This document shows, one piece after another, positions 51,812 to 61,170 of a stretch of DNA of 64,000 nucleotides. This DNA comes from JAXDTI01 sp034090045 (GTDB taxonomy: Bacteria > Actinomycetota > Actinomycetes > Actinomycetales > Actinomycetaceae), in assembly GCA_034090045.1 (NCBI GenBank), contig JAXDTI010000004.1, positions 1 to 64,000 of the forward strand, in the 5' to 3' direction. The stretch's first letter is position 1. Each line of letters begins with the position of its first letter. The position numbers and the translations under genes are program-made. The notes under the pieces are model-generated. The model saw only the letters and a list, made by a program, of their open reading frames with translations. It had not been told where the DNA came from and did not search any database.

Positions 51812-54493
51812 ATGCGCACCGCAGAGATCAGGAGCCGATTCCTGAAGTACTTCGAAAACAACGGACATGAAATCAGGGAATCTATCCCGCTGATTTCTCC
51901 TGACCCGTCGATTCTTTTCACCATCGCCGGCATGGTGCCTTTCATCCCCTATATTGTCGGTACCGAACCCGCCCCCTGGTCGCGTGCCGCATCGGTGCAG
52001 AAATGTATCCGCACCAACGACATTGACGAGGTAGGGCGCACCACCCGTCACGGTACTTTCTTCCAGATGGGAGGAAACTTTTCTTTCGGTGATTACTTCA
52101 AAGAAGGAGCCTGTAAGTACGCTTGGGAACTACTCACTACCGATCTGGATCACGGTGGCTATGGGCTGGAAGGAGACCGCCTCTGGGTCACGATCTGGGA
52201 AGAAGATGACGAGGCGTTCGATATTTGGGCGAGGGGTATAGGGCTCGATTCTTCCCACATTCAGAAGTTGCCGCGAGAAGAGATTTTTTGGGACACCGGT
52301 CAGCCCGGCCCGGCCGGTCCATGCGCCGAAATCCACTATGATCGTGGAAACCAGTGGGGACCGGAAGGTGGACCAGCAACCGACACTCAGGGAGATCGGT
52401 ACCTCGAAATCTGGAATCTGGTTTTTGACCAGTATCTGCGCGGTGAAGGCAACGGAAAAAACTATCCGCTGCTCGGTGAACTCGACCAGAAAGCAATTGA
52501 CACCGGCATGGGGTTGGAACGAGTCGCGTTCCTGTTGCAAGACAAAAACAATTTTTACGAGACCGACGAGGTAGAACCGGTTATCGAGACCGCTGAGCAA
52601 CTCTCCGGACTGAACTACACTCGCAGTCGTTCTTCGAGCGCACCAAATGATGTGCGGATGCGGGTTGTAGCGGATCATGTGCGTTCCTCGCTGATGCTTA
52701 TAGGTGATGGGGTGCGCCCCGGAAACGAAGGTGCCGGATATGTTTTGCGCAGACTGTTGAGGCGTTCAATACGAGCAATGAAACTCCTCGGAGTCGATGA
52801 ACCGGTTATGGACGAGCTGATGAGCGCCTCTCAAAACGTTATGAAAGCCTCTTACCCGAACCTGGAGAGTGACTGGCAGGTTATTCGTGAAGTGGCGGTG
52901 AACGAGGAGGAAGCTTTCCGCAAAACTCTCAGTGCGGGTTCCACAATTCTCGACACTGCCGTTAAGAAAGCAAAGGCAAACGGTGAGCCACTCGCCGGAA
53001 CAGATGCTTTCCTGCTGCATGACACCTATGGCTTCCCAATTGACCTGACTCTCGAAATAGCGGGAGAGCAGGGGGTTAAAGTAGATGAGGATGCTTTCCG
53101 TAAGCTCATGAACGAGCAGAAACACCGGGCACGCCAAGACGCTCTTGAAAAAAAGACCGGTCATGTTGATTCTCGTATCTACCATGAGATTCTCGGCAAG
53201 CTCGGAGGAGAGGTTCGTTTCCTGGGCTACACCGAATCCGAATCCGAATCCCGGATCGCTGCAATCCTGGTTGACGGAATACCACAATCGGTTGTTATCG
53301 CCCCCGCAACAGTTGAGGTGGTTCTCGATCAGACACCTTTCTGGGCAGAACAGGGTGGACAGTTGGCCGATAAAGGCACAATAGTGTCAAGTTCTGGTGC
53401 TCACCTTCAGGTGCAAGATGTGCAACGTCCGCTAAAGGGAATGTCTGTGCATCGCAGCCAGCTTATCGATGGCACAATCAGTGTCGGAGAATCGGTACAT
53501 GCCGCAATAGACACCGGGCGGCGACTGGCGATTGCCAGGGCGCACACAGCGACCCATATGGTTCACAAGGCACTGCACGAAAATCTCGGTGAACAGGCAA
53601 CCCAGGCGGGTTCGGAGAACTCGCCGTCCAGAATGCGTTTCGATTTCAGGCATCCGTCCAGCATCCCAGACGAAGTTATGGGAGCAATCGAATATCGAGT
53701 AAACGACCGGCTCGCAGACGACTTGACTGTAACCGATTCACAAATGGACATCGACCAGGCGCGCTCGATGGGTGCAATGGCGTTGTTCGGAGAGAAATAC
53801 GGCAAGATTGTTCGGGTTGTCAATATCGGAGACGGCTGGTCTATGGAACTATGTGCCGGCACCCATGTGCCCTCAACCGGTCATATCGGACGCATTACCG
53901 TTTTGGGGGAGAGCTCTATAGGTTCCGGTGTGCGTCGTATCGAGGCGCTGGTGGGTACCGGAGCATACGAACACCAGGCGAAAGAGCATGCTATAGTCTC
54001 CCAACTCGCAACCTTAGCCGGTGCGCAACCTGATGAACTGGCTGAGCGAATCACGAAGATGATGGCAAAACTGAAAGCCACAGAAAAGGAAATGCAATCG
54101 TTGAAATCCGCTAATTTGATGGCTTCAGTGGCGAGCTATGTTGATGCGGCAAAACGGCTTGGAAACACAAAAGCCGTGATCGCAACGGTTAATAATGCGA
54201 CAGGCGATGACCTGCGTAAGCTCGCCATGGAAGTCCGTGCTCGTTTGGGAGAGACCCAGCCCGCTGCGGTGGCGTTGTTTACAGTATCTAGCGGACGCCC
54301 CCTGGTTGTCGTTGCAGCAAATAAAGCGGCAACTAACACGGGGGTGAAATCCGGTGAACTGGTAGGCTTGGCTGCCCGAGCTATGGGTGGTGGCGGCGGC
54401 GGTCGCGACGATCTCGCCCAGGGCGGCGGAAAGGATCCTGCCGGGGTCGAGGCCGCCCAGGAAGCGATAGCCTCCCGTATTTCGGAGATTTGA
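51812..54493 (+). CDS. alaS: Alanyl-tRNA synthetase
   Basis: Class II synthetase of 893 residues. Catalytic core with DPSILFTIAGMVPFIPYIVG, KCIRTNDIDEVGRTTRHGTFFQMGGNFSFGDYFKEGA (motif 2), and GMGLERVAFLLQ (motif 3); editing domain with HTATHMVHKAL (zinc histidines) and CAGTHVPSTG; C-terminal C-Ala domain ending GGGGGGRDDLAQGGGKDP. Typical length. ruvX begins at its stop codon. Confidence 0.97.
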   Translation: MRTAEIRSRFLKYFENNGHEIRESIPLISPDPSILFTIAGMVPFIPYIVGTEPAPWSRAASVQKCIRTNDIDEVGRTTRHGTFFQMGGNFSFGDYFKEGACKYAWELLTTDLDHGGYGLEGDRLWVTIWEEDDEAFDIWARGIGLDSSHIQKLPREEIFWDTGQPGPAGPCAEIHYDRGNQWGPEGGPATDTQGDRYLEIWNLVFDQYLRGEGNGKNYPLLGELDQKAIDTGMGLERVAFLLQDKNNFYETDEVEPVIETAEQLSGLNYTRSRSSSAPNDVRMRVVADHVRSSLMLIGDGVRPGNEGAGYVLRRLLRRSIRAMKLLGVDEPVMDELMSASQNVMKASYPNLESDWQVIREVAVNEEEAFRKTLSAGSTILDTAVKKAKANGEPLAGTDAFLLHDTYGFPIDLTLEIAGEQGVKVDEDAFRKLMNEQKHRARQDALEKKTGHVDSRIYHEILGKLGGEVRFLGYTESESESRIAAILVDGIPQSVVIAPATVEVVLDQTPFWAEQGGQLADKGTIVSSSGAHLQVQDVQRPLKGMSVHRSQLIDGTISVGESVHAAIDTGRRLAIARAHTATHMVHKALHENLGEQATQAGSENSPSRMRFDFRHPSSIPDEVMGAIEYRVNDRLADDLTVTDSQMDIDQARSMGAMALFGEKYGKIVRVVNIGDGWSMELCAGTHVPSTGHIGRITVLGESSIGSGVRRIEALVGTGAYEHQAKEHAIVSQLATLAGAQPDELAERITKMMAKLKATEKEMQSLKSANLMASVASYVDAAKRLGNTKAVIATVNNATGDDLRKLAMEVRARLGETQPAAVALFTVSSGRPLVVVAANKAATNTGVKSGELVGLAARAMGGGGGGRDDLAQGGGKDPAGVEAAQEAIASRISEI

Positions 54494-54945
54494 TGCTGGG
54501 TGTCAGACTATCTCTCGATATCGGAGAGGCTCGTATCGGTGTAGCCCGCACCGACCCTGACGGGATAATGGCACTCCCGCTTGAAAACGTGCCCGCTGAT
54601 GAGCGACAGTACCTCAGGGTAGCTGAAATAGCCCAAGAGTGCCACGCGGTAATGATTTATGTGGGATTACCGCTGCATCTGAACGGTTCCGAAGGGCGAA
54701 CTGCCGAAAAAATACGACATTGGGTAGCGGTATTTTCCGCACTGCTGCCCGATATTCCGGTACGCTTTATTGATGAAAGACTCACCACTGTATCGGCACA
54801 TCAACTGCTGGGCTCGGTGGGTCTCGACTCCCGGGCTCGCAAGAGTCTCGTCGATATGCAGGCCGCCGTGCTGATATTGGAGCAGGCTCTCGAAATCGAA
54901 AAACGGGAAGTGACTAGGGAAAGGAACAGCAGTGACGATTCCTGA
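54493..54945 (+). CDS. ruvX: Holliday junction resolvase-like RuvX (YqgF)
   Basis: 150-residue YqgF-type RNase H fold: LSLDIGEARIGVARTDPDG (Asp, residues 7-25), IYVGLPLHLNGSEGRTAEKIRHW and RFIDERLTTVSAHQLL (Glu), then SLVDMQAAVLILEQAL (Asp). Probably a nuclease in pre-16S rRNA maturation. ATG 54493 overlaps the alaS stop (TGATG). The alaS-ruvX-mltG-aroE order is shared with mycobacteria. Confidence 0.94.
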   Translation: MLGVRLSLDIGEARIGVARTDPDGIMALPLENVPADERQYLRVAEIAQECHAVMIYVGLPLHLNGSEGRTAEKIRHWVAVFSALLPDIPVRFIDERLTTVSAHQLLGSVGLDSRARKSLVDMQAAVLILEQALEIEKREVTRERNSSDDS

Positions 54946-56302
54946 GTTTCCGCCTCGTGCCAGCGAACGGAAAAAAGCCAGGGCAGCAACCACGCCGACA
55001 GCTGTATCGACCCCGGCGCAAACCGACCCCAAGGAAAGCATTGAGAATGCTGAAGCGGCTGCTGATGCTACGCACAGCACCCGGGAGCGCTCGGCACGGT
55101 CTGAAACAACGTCGCGAGTCTGGCCGGATGATTTCGGTGGCTCTAAACGTGAAAAACCGAAACAGGGCACCAGTGATGCGCGAATGCGACGGGTTATGAC
55201 ATCGAGAGTTGAGCGGCGCAAGAAGAAGCGTGGTATCGCAGTTGCTGCCATAGTCATCACCGTGATCGTTATAATTTTAGCGCTGATAGGGGCAATGTTT
55301 GCTCTTGGCGGGCCCGCAGCAATCTTTGGGAATAACAAAGACTATGAGGGAACCGGCACCGTTGATGTGGAGGTCTATATACCCGAGGGTTCAACCGGAA
55401 CCGACATCGGACGAATACTCTATGAGGCCGGAGTCGTTAAATCTGTGGAGGGCTTCACTGAAGTATTCGCGAAGAACTCACTGGCGCAGGGTATCCAGCC
55501 GGGAACCTATAAACTCAAAAAACAAATGTCTTCGACAAACGCTATAGCCGCACTGCTGAATCCGGCGTCGAAAGCAGACCTAAAAATCGTTATACCGGAA
55601 GGATGGAACCTCAATCAGGTAAAGGAGCGACTTAAGACCGTGGGAGGCTTCACCGATGAAGAAATCGCAGCAGCATTAAAGGACACGGATGCGCTCGGTT
55701 TGCCTAAAGAAGCCGGAGGTAAGCTGGAAGGGTGGCTGGCGCCAGACACCTATGTTGTGCAACCCAACGATACAGTAGCCACCGTGCTTTCACAGATGGT
55801 GGCACTCACGGTGACCCGATTGGAAAGCAATAACATACCCCGTGACAGGTGGCAACGAACTTTGATTATCGGATCAATTATCGAACGTGAAGTCAATAAA
55901 GAATCCGACTATGCGAAAGTTGCCCGAGTTATAGAAAACCGCCTCGGTGAAAACTCCCAAACCAACCAGCTGTTGCAGGTAGATGCCTCGGTGCTTTACG
56001 GGGCAGGTCGGATTGGTGGAATGCCCACTCAGGAAGAACTCGATGATGAAAAGAATGCCTATAACACCTATAAGCATCCCGGTTTGCCGCCTACGGCAAT
56101 CGGCGCGGTTGGAGAAAAAGCGATGCAGGCAGCCAACAATCCAGTCAAGGGAGACTGGCAGTACTATACAACGGTGAACCTCGAAACCGGTGAAACAAAG
56201 TTCGCCAATACTCTCCAGGAACATGAGAAAAATGGTGAACTGCTCGCACAGTACTGTGAGGCAAACCCGAAGATTTGTAACGGCGAGAGCAAAGACGAGT
56301 AA
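54932..56302 (+). CDS. mltG: Endolytic transglycosylase MltG
   Basis: Membrane-bound lytic transglycosylase that cuts nascent glycan strands and limits their length. A polar cytoplasmic tail (residues 1-100, rich in Ala, Thr, Arg, Lys) precedes a single helix (GIAVAAIVITVIVIILALIGAMFA, about 101-124), a LysM-like domain (VYIPEGSTGTDIGRILYEAGVV) and the YceG catalytic domain with IIGSIIEREVNKESDYAKVARVIENRL (catalytic Glu) and VDASVLYG, then HPGLPPTAIG. 456 residues from GTG 54932. Confidence 0.94.
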   Translation: MTIPEFPPRASERKKARAATTPTAVSTPAQTDPKESIENAEAAADATHSTRERSARSETTSRVWPDDFGGSKREKPKQGTSDARMRRVMTSRVERRKKKRGIAVAAIVITVIVIILALIGAMFALGGPAAIFGNNKDYEGTGTVDVEVYIPEGSTGTDIGRILYEAGVVKSVEGFTEVFAKNSLAQGIQPGTYKLKKQMSSTNAIAALLNPASKADLKIVIPEGWNLNQVKERLKTVGGFTDEEIAAALKDTDALGLPKEAGGKLEGWLAPDTYVVQPNDTVATVLSQMVALTVTRLESNNIPRDRWQRTLIIGSIIEREVNKESDYAKVARVIENRLGENSQTNQLLQVDASVLYGAGRIGGMPTQEELDDEKNAYNTYKHPGLPPTAIGAVGEKAMQAANNPVKGDWQYYTTVNLETGETKFANTLQEHEKNGELLAQYCEANPKICNGESKDE

Positions 56303-56308
56303 ATCCAG

Positions 56309-57118
56309 GTGCGATGGGCCGCAGTTATAGGAGATCCGGTTGAGCATTCGCTCTCTCCGGCTATTCACAACCGCGCCTATTCCGACCTTGGCTTAGATAT
56401 CGAATATCGTGCGATAACGGTCTCTGTAACACAGGGACGCAAGTTTTTGCGAAACCTACCATCAGACTGTGTGGGTCTGTCGGTCACCATGCCTTTGAAA
56501 CAGGAAATAATCCCTGAAATCCACTATCTCGACGGGCTGGCCAGAGTTACCGGTGTCGTAAACACTGTAGTGCCCGGTGCCGGAGGACTGAGCGGATTCA
56601 ACACCGACAGCTACGGTATTCAAACCGCGGTGACTGAAACAACCGGACCAGATTTTACCCCCAAAACGGTCGCCATACTGGGTGGTCGAGCGACAGCATC
56701 CTCGGCTCTCGCTGCCGCAACAGCGTTACATGCGGAGAGAATAGAAATATATGCTCGTTCTTTTAGCGGTGCCGGTTCGGTTGCCTCAGCCGCGGCACGT
56801 ATGGGAGTGCTGCCTGAATACCGACCGTTAAATCACAAAACAGCAGCTCAACTCGCATATGCGGATCTGATTATTTCGACTCTGCCAGCCGGGGTTGCCG
56901 ACCGCTACTGTGTTGGTCTTAAAACAGAAGCACCAATTTTGGATGCCGCATACTATCCCTGGCCGAGCAAACTCGCCGAATGTAGCGATAATCCAATACC
57001 GGGGACTCGTATGCTGCTTCACCAGGCGGTAGCTCAGATTCGGCTATTCACATCCCGAACCCCAGATGTTGCCCGGATGGATGAGGCGCTCACCGCCCAG
57101 CTGGGAAGAAGAAAATGA
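56309..57118 (+). CDS. aroE: Shikimate dehydrogenase family protein
   Basis: Reduces 3-dehydroshikimate to shikimate with NADPH. Substrate-site motifs: GDPVEHSLSPAIHN (SLS), VTMPLKQEI (catalytic Lys), GVVNTVV and NTDSYGIQ (Asn/Asp). The nucleotide loop is GGRATASSALAAA instead of the usual GAGGAS/TRA pattern. 269 residues, GTG start. It overlaps the peptidase gene by 4 bases; aroC and aroKB lie downstream in the same direction. Confidence 0.93.
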   Translation: MRWAAVIGDPVEHSLSPAIHNRAYSDLGLDIEYRAITVSVTQGRKFLRNLPSDCVGLSVTMPLKQEIIPEIHYLDGLARVTGVVNTVVPGAGGLSGFNTDSYGIQTAVTETTGPDFTPKTVAILGGRATASSALAAATALHAERIEIYARSFSGAGSVASAAARMGVLPEYRPLNHKTAAQLAYADLIISTLPAGVADRYCVGLKTEAPILDAAYYPWPSKLAECSDNPIPGTRMLLHQAVAQIRLFTSRTPDVARMDEALTAQLGRRK

Positions 57119-57771
57119 CATATCTGGCTCTAGCAACTCAGTCACTGGTTTTAGTGGCCGCACTGATCTATGTAAATACCTTCGGCATACGGGTAGTGCG
57201 AGCATATTTTCGGCGCTTCGCCGGCGGAATCGTAATGCCACAATGGGGTGGACGGCTGGCGTTAAACACCTACACGGTAGCATCTTTTATCGCAATAATG
57301 GTGTGCTGTTTCGGAACACTCGACCTTTATTTGGGTCTGCCACTGGTGTTTTTCGGACCGGTTTTGGCGGTCGTTGACGCCGGTGTGCGACGGCTACCGA
57401 ACCGGGTAACAGCCTGGTTCACAGCCTTTTCTGTGCTCGTTATAGTTGTGCGAGCCATAGGTGCACGCGACTATTTTAGTGTCGTGGAGGCCGCACTTTG
57501 CGCAATCGCTGTGTTTTTGGTTCTCTGGCTGTCCTCTTTTGTTCGCGGCGGTATCGGCATGGGGGATGTGAAACTCGCCCCCGCCTGTGTGGCGTTAGCC
57601 ACCGCGGTAAGCTGGCATGGATTGCTGTATATGGTGATTGCCACGGTTGTCGGCTCGGCGCTTTATGTTAGCCTCGGCTTGATGCTTCGTCGCCTCACAT
57701 TGCGCAGTCGGATAGCTTTCGGCCCCTGGATACTCATAGGTGCCTATGCGGCGGTTATGTTCGGGAGTTAA
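57115..57771 (+). CDS. A24-family prepilin peptidase
   Basis: Membrane aspartic peptidase of 218 residues, some six helices, that would cleave leader peptides of type IV pilin-like proteins. The two catalytic aspartates are in VVDAGVRRLPNRVT (about residue 86) and GGIGMGDVKLA (GxGD, about residue 145). It lacks the N-terminal zinc/methylase domain of full-length PilD, as usual for the actinobacterial copy between aroE and aroC. No pilin or assembly gene is in the window. Confidence 0.88.
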   Translation: MTYLALATQSLVLVAALIYVNTFGIRVVRAYFRRFAGGIVMPQWGGRLALNTYTVASFIAIMVCCFGTLDLYLGLPLVFFGPVLAVVDAGVRRLPNRVTAWFTAFSVLVIVVRAIGARDYFSVVEAALCAIAVFLVLWLSSFVRGGIGMGDVKLAPACVALATAVSWHGLLYMVIATVVGSALYVSLGLMLRRLTLRSRIAFGPWILIGAYAAVMFGS

Positions 57772-57796
57772 CGCGGGAATGTGCGATTATTGAAAT

Positions 57797-59020
57797 ATGC
57801 TCAGATGGTTAACGGCCGGTGAATCGCACGGTAAAGCACTAACAGGTATCCTCGATGGTTTACCTTCCGGGGTTGCGATACAAACCGAAGATATTCGCGC
57901 AGCTTTGGCTCGCCGCAGACTCGGGTATGGACGCGGAGCCCGACAGAAGTTCGAGCGAGACGAGGTTGAAATAGTAGGCGGTGTGCTGCGGGGATACACA
58001 ATTGGATCTCCGGTAGCGATTATCGTTCACAATAGCGAGTGGCCGAAATGGGAAACGGTGATGAGCTCCGACCCGGTAACTGCCGAAGATTTACTAATAG
58101 ATGCAGGTAGAGGGGATGAACGCGAATCTGCTAGAAACAAGCCGCTGACCAGACCGCGTCCCGGACACGCCGACCTTCCCGGAGTGCTCGCCTATGATCT
58201 GCCCGAGATTCGTCCGGTATTGGAACGGGCTTCCGCGCGAGAAACAGCAATGAGGGTGGCTCTCGGAACCGTTGCAGCTGCTTTCATCGAGCAGGCTGCC
58301 GGTATCCGTCTGGTGTCCCACGTGACCGGTGTTGGCTCGGTGAGTGTAGCAAACGATTCTTCGAGACCCGTCCCTGAAGATCGAGAGTATCTCGACGATG
58401 ACCCGATGCACTGTTTTGATCCGGAAGTATCCGCCAGAATGGTCACAGAAATTGATGCCGCAAAATATTGTGGAGACACTCTCGGTGGCACAGTTGAAGT
58501 GATTGCCTATGGGGTGCCCGTGGGGCTTGGAACTCACACGCAGGCGGATAGGCGTCTAGACGCTCGTCTGGCTGAGGTGCTCATGGGTATCCAGGCGGTT
58601 AAAGGTGTCGAGGTGGGATTGGGTTTCGCGGGAGCAAAAATGCGGGGGTCGCAACTTCACGACCGAATATATTTAGGTGGGCGTCGCCAAACCAACAACG
58701 CCGGCGGTATCGAAGGTGGAATGAGCAACGGCGAACCGATAGTGGTACGTGCCGCTGTAAAACCGATAGCCACAGTGCCGCACGCGTTGCCAACAATCGA
58801 TTTGGTGACCGGTGAAGAATCTTCAGCTATCCACCAGCGTTCAGACACAACCGCGGTCGCCCCGGCCGCTGTAATCGCAGAGGCTATGGTTGCTTTAGGA
58901 CTGGCAGGCGCACTCCTGGAACACTTCGGAGGATACTCCTTGAAACAGGTTCGTGACAGTGTCGAAAACTATAACGCTCGGGTGTTGGAGCGGCTCGCGG
59001 CACAGGAAGGTGAACGATGA
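57797..59020 (+). CDS. aroC: Chorismate synthase
   Basis: Makes chorismate from EPSP with reduced FMN, the last shikimate step. 407 residues. Motifs: TAGESHGKALTGILDGLPSG (residues 6-25), RPGHADLPGVLAYD (about 116-129), GGTVEVIAYGVPVGLG and a late GRRQTNNAGGIEGGMSNGEPI. ATG 57797; overlaps aroKB by 4 bases. Confidence 0.97.
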   Translation: MLRWLTAGESHGKALTGILDGLPSGVAIQTEDIRAALARRRLGYGRGARQKFERDEVEIVGGVLRGYTIGSPVAIIVHNSEWPKWETVMSSDPVTAEDLLIDAGRGDERESARNKPLTRPRPGHADLPGVLAYDLPEIRPVLERASARETAMRVALGTVAAAFIEQAAGIRLVSHVTGVGSVSVANDSSRPVPEDREYLDDDPMHCFDPEVSARMVTEIDAAKYCGDTLGGTVEVIAYGVPVGLGTHTQADRRLDARLAEVLMGIQAVKGVEVGLGFAGAKMRGSQLHDRIYLGGRRQTNNAGGIEGGMSNGEPIVVRAAVKPIATVPHALPTIDLVTGEESSAIHQRSDTTAVAPAAVIAEAMVALGLAGALLEHFGGYSLKQVRDSVENYNARVLERLAAQEGER

Positions 59021-60654
59021 AAAAAATCCCCCCGATTCCGCAACGTCACCTGCCACTAGTCCTCGTAGGTATGCCCGGATCCGGGAAAAGCCGGGTAGCC
59101 CGGGAGATTAACAAGCTAACAGGTATCATTGCGGTCGATATGGACTCCGAAATCAAGAGACGGTATCGCCGTGATATTCCGGTGATATTTCGAGAAATAG
59201 GGGAGAGTGGATTTCGTGACCTCGAATATCGAACGATGCGTCAAGTTCTCGAAGTAACTGAAGGTGTGGTCGCCCTCGGCGGTGGAGCAGTGGTGCGTCC
59301 CGAAAGTAGGGAGCTGCTTGGCGAATATACGGTTGTGTACCTCAAATCCGATCCTGACAGCATTATTGGGCGCATCGCCGGTTCTGAGGAACGCCCGCTG
59401 TTATCCAACGACCCTAAACGTGCTCTTCATGAGCTCCTCCAACAACGTGAGAACTGGTATCGGGAAGTGGCGGACTACACGATTTCCCGAGATGAGATGG
59501 ACGCAACAGAGGTGGCTGAACTGATCGTGCGCATACTGCGCAATCCACAGAGCGTCAACATCGTGGACGGCGAGGTGTTTCAGAGCCGAGAAATACAGAT
59601 ACCCGTTTCCGGCGCAAAGGAGTATCAAGTTCATATTGGGCATGGGCTGATCAGCGAGGTTGCCACGGCACTTCCGGAAAACACCCGCAGGGTGCTGCTC
59701 ATACATCCACAGGTGTTAAACAAGTCCGCAGCAGACATCGGTGCGCGGCTCGCAGATACCGGAATCGAAGTCCTCGATTTTATTCATCCGGATGGGGAGC
59801 GAGCAAAAACTGCTGAGGTTGCGCAACGAGCCTGGGATGTATGCGGAGCTAACCGTCTGACGCGTGAGGACACAGTTATAGGTTTCGGAGGGGGAGCCAG
59901 TACCGACCTTGCCGGTTTTATTGCGGCAACTTGGTTGCGCGGGATCGAGTGCGTGCAGTTGCCGACAACCTTGCTGGGTATGGTGGATGCGGCAATAGGT
60001 GGCAAAACAGGGATAAATACTGAATCAGGGAAGAACCTGGTCGGTGCGTTTTGGCCGCCTCGTGCAGTTTTCTGCGACCTTGATTTCTTGCACACCCTCC
60101 CCGGTGAGGATCTGATTTCCGGTATGGCTGAAGTCATTAAATGTGGTTTCATTCGCGATGGTGAGATCCTTGAGCTACTCTCCGAAGGAATACCACAAAT
60201 AGGTTCTGACGTGCTCATTGATGTGGTAACTCGGGCAGTGCGGGTTAAATCCCAGGTGGTTTCTTCGGATCTGCGAGAATCCGGTTTACGTGAAATATTG
60301 AACTACGGGCACACTTTCGGTCACGCACTCGAAAAAAGTTCTGGGTTCACTTTGCACCACGGATACGCTGTCGCAATAGGTATGGTTTATGCTGCCGAAG
60401 TTGCCGAAATTTTGCAGGTGGCAGAGTCGGGTGTCGCAGATCAGCATCGTAGCCGCATCGCCAAGTTGGGGTTGCCAACAGATTTCAACGGATACGACTG
60501 GGCGCAGCTACATGAAGCTATGCTTTCCGATAAGAAAGTACGTGGTGGTGAAATCCGGATGGTGCTGTTATCTGAACCCGGTAAGCCCCGAGTTGTTCCG
60601 ATAACGGATGTTAAGGTGCTGGCAGAAGCCTATCGCAGGGTAGGAGCCAAATGA
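59017..60654 (+). CDS. aroKB: Fused shikimate kinase / 3-dehydroquinate synthase
   Basis: Bifunctional protein of 545 residues covering two shikimate steps. Residues about 10-175 are a complete kinase: Walker A GMPGSGKS, DMDSEI, the GESGFRDLE substrate site, GGGAV and RPLL. From about residue 195 a full dehydroquinate synthase follows: GFGGGASTDLAGFIAATWLRG, TTLLGMVDAAIGGKTGIN, KNLVGAFWPP, AEVIKCGFI, NYGHTFGHALEK and HGYAVAIGM (NAD and zinc ligands). There is no internal stop or frameshift between the halves. Such fusions are known in bifidobacteria and some relatives, whereas mycobacteria have separate aroK and aroB. Confidence 0.95.
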   Translation: MKKIPPIPQRHLPLVLVGMPGSGKSRVAREINKLTGIIAVDMDSEIKRRYRRDIPVIFREIGESGFRDLEYRTMRQVLEVTEGVVALGGGAVVRPESRELLGEYTVVYLKSDPDSIIGRIAGSEERPLLSNDPKRALHELLQQRENWYREVADYTISRDEMDATEVAELIVRILRNPQSVNIVDGEVFQSREIQIPVSGAKEYQVHIGHGLISEVATALPENTRRVLLIHPQVLNKSAADIGARLADTGIEVLDFIHPDGERAKTAEVAQRAWDVCGANRLTREDTVIGFGGGASTDLAGFIAATWLRGIECVQLPTTLLGMVDAAIGGKTGINTESGKNLVGAFWPPRAVFCDLDFLHTLPGEDLISGMAEVIKCGFIRDGEILELLSEGIPQIGSDVLIDVVTRAVRVKSQVVSSDLRESGLREILNYGHTFGHALEKSSGFTLHHGYAVAIGMVYAAEVAEILQVAESGVADQHRSRIAKLGLPTDFNGYDWAQLHEAMLSDKKVRGGEIRMVLLSEPGKPRVVPITDVKVLAEAYRRVGAK

Positions 60655-61136
60655 TTGTTACCGGAGCCCCCGGAACAGGCTATCGGGAGTTGGCAGAACT
60701 CATCTGTCAGGAGCACGATATGCAGCTTCGTGACGTCGATGCAGATATTATCGCCGACCTGAATCTTGATCCGCAGCTGCCACTCGTTGAGCTAGGTGAA
60801 CACAGGTATCGTGAAGAACAGCGCAAACGTGTTAAATCGTATCGGGGAAGCAACGAAATAATGGTTGTTGATTCCGGAGCGGCACCGTCACTAGCTGACC
60901 TGAAGCTAGCTAGGGGAGAAATAGTCGCTGTTAGTGCGCCTCTTAACTACCTGGCCAGCAGCAATGGGTTAAATGTTGCTCACCCCGCGACCCTTGGAGC
61001 CCCCCGCATGATGTTGCGGGTTTTACTTCAGGATCTGGAAAGTAGGTGGCGGGCACTCGGGGCGCTCATTCTCGTTCAGGACGATAGTAACATTAAGGCA
61101 TTATTTTCCAAGTTCCACCTCAGTGTGCGAAACTAG
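60651..61136 (+). CDS. Degenerate shikimate-kinase-like protein
   Basis: 161 residues that follow the shikimate-kinase fold from end to end but have lost its nucleotide site. VTGAPGTGYRELAELI sits where the P-loop should be; the essential Lys-Ser/Thr is Tyr-Arg. DVDADI (DxD), a GEHRYREEQ substrate-type helix with its Arg, DSGAA in place of GGGA and PRMMLRVLLQDLESRWRALG in place of the RPLL lid and its helix can all be aligned with the intact domain next door. Kinase activity is therefore unlikely. It overlaps aroKB by 4 bases (ATGA), so it is made with it; a regulatory or scaffold role is possible but unproven. Confidence 0.75.
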   Translation: MIVTGAPGTGYRELAELICQEHDMQLRDVDADIIADLNLDPQLPLVELGEHRYREEQRKRVKSYRGSNEIMVVDSGAAPSLADLKLARGEIVAVSAPLNYLASSNGLNVAHPATLGAPRMMLRVLLQDLESRWRALGALILVQDDSNIKALFSKFHLSVRN

Positions 61137-61170
61137 GTGGCGGAGTTGACTGAACAGAAAGGCATCGTAA

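Noticed and set aside
53230..53252. Triple GAATCC-like tandem repeat inside alaS
   Set aside because: It codes for an in-frame ESESES stretch in a variable part of the enzyme; too short to suggest phase variation.
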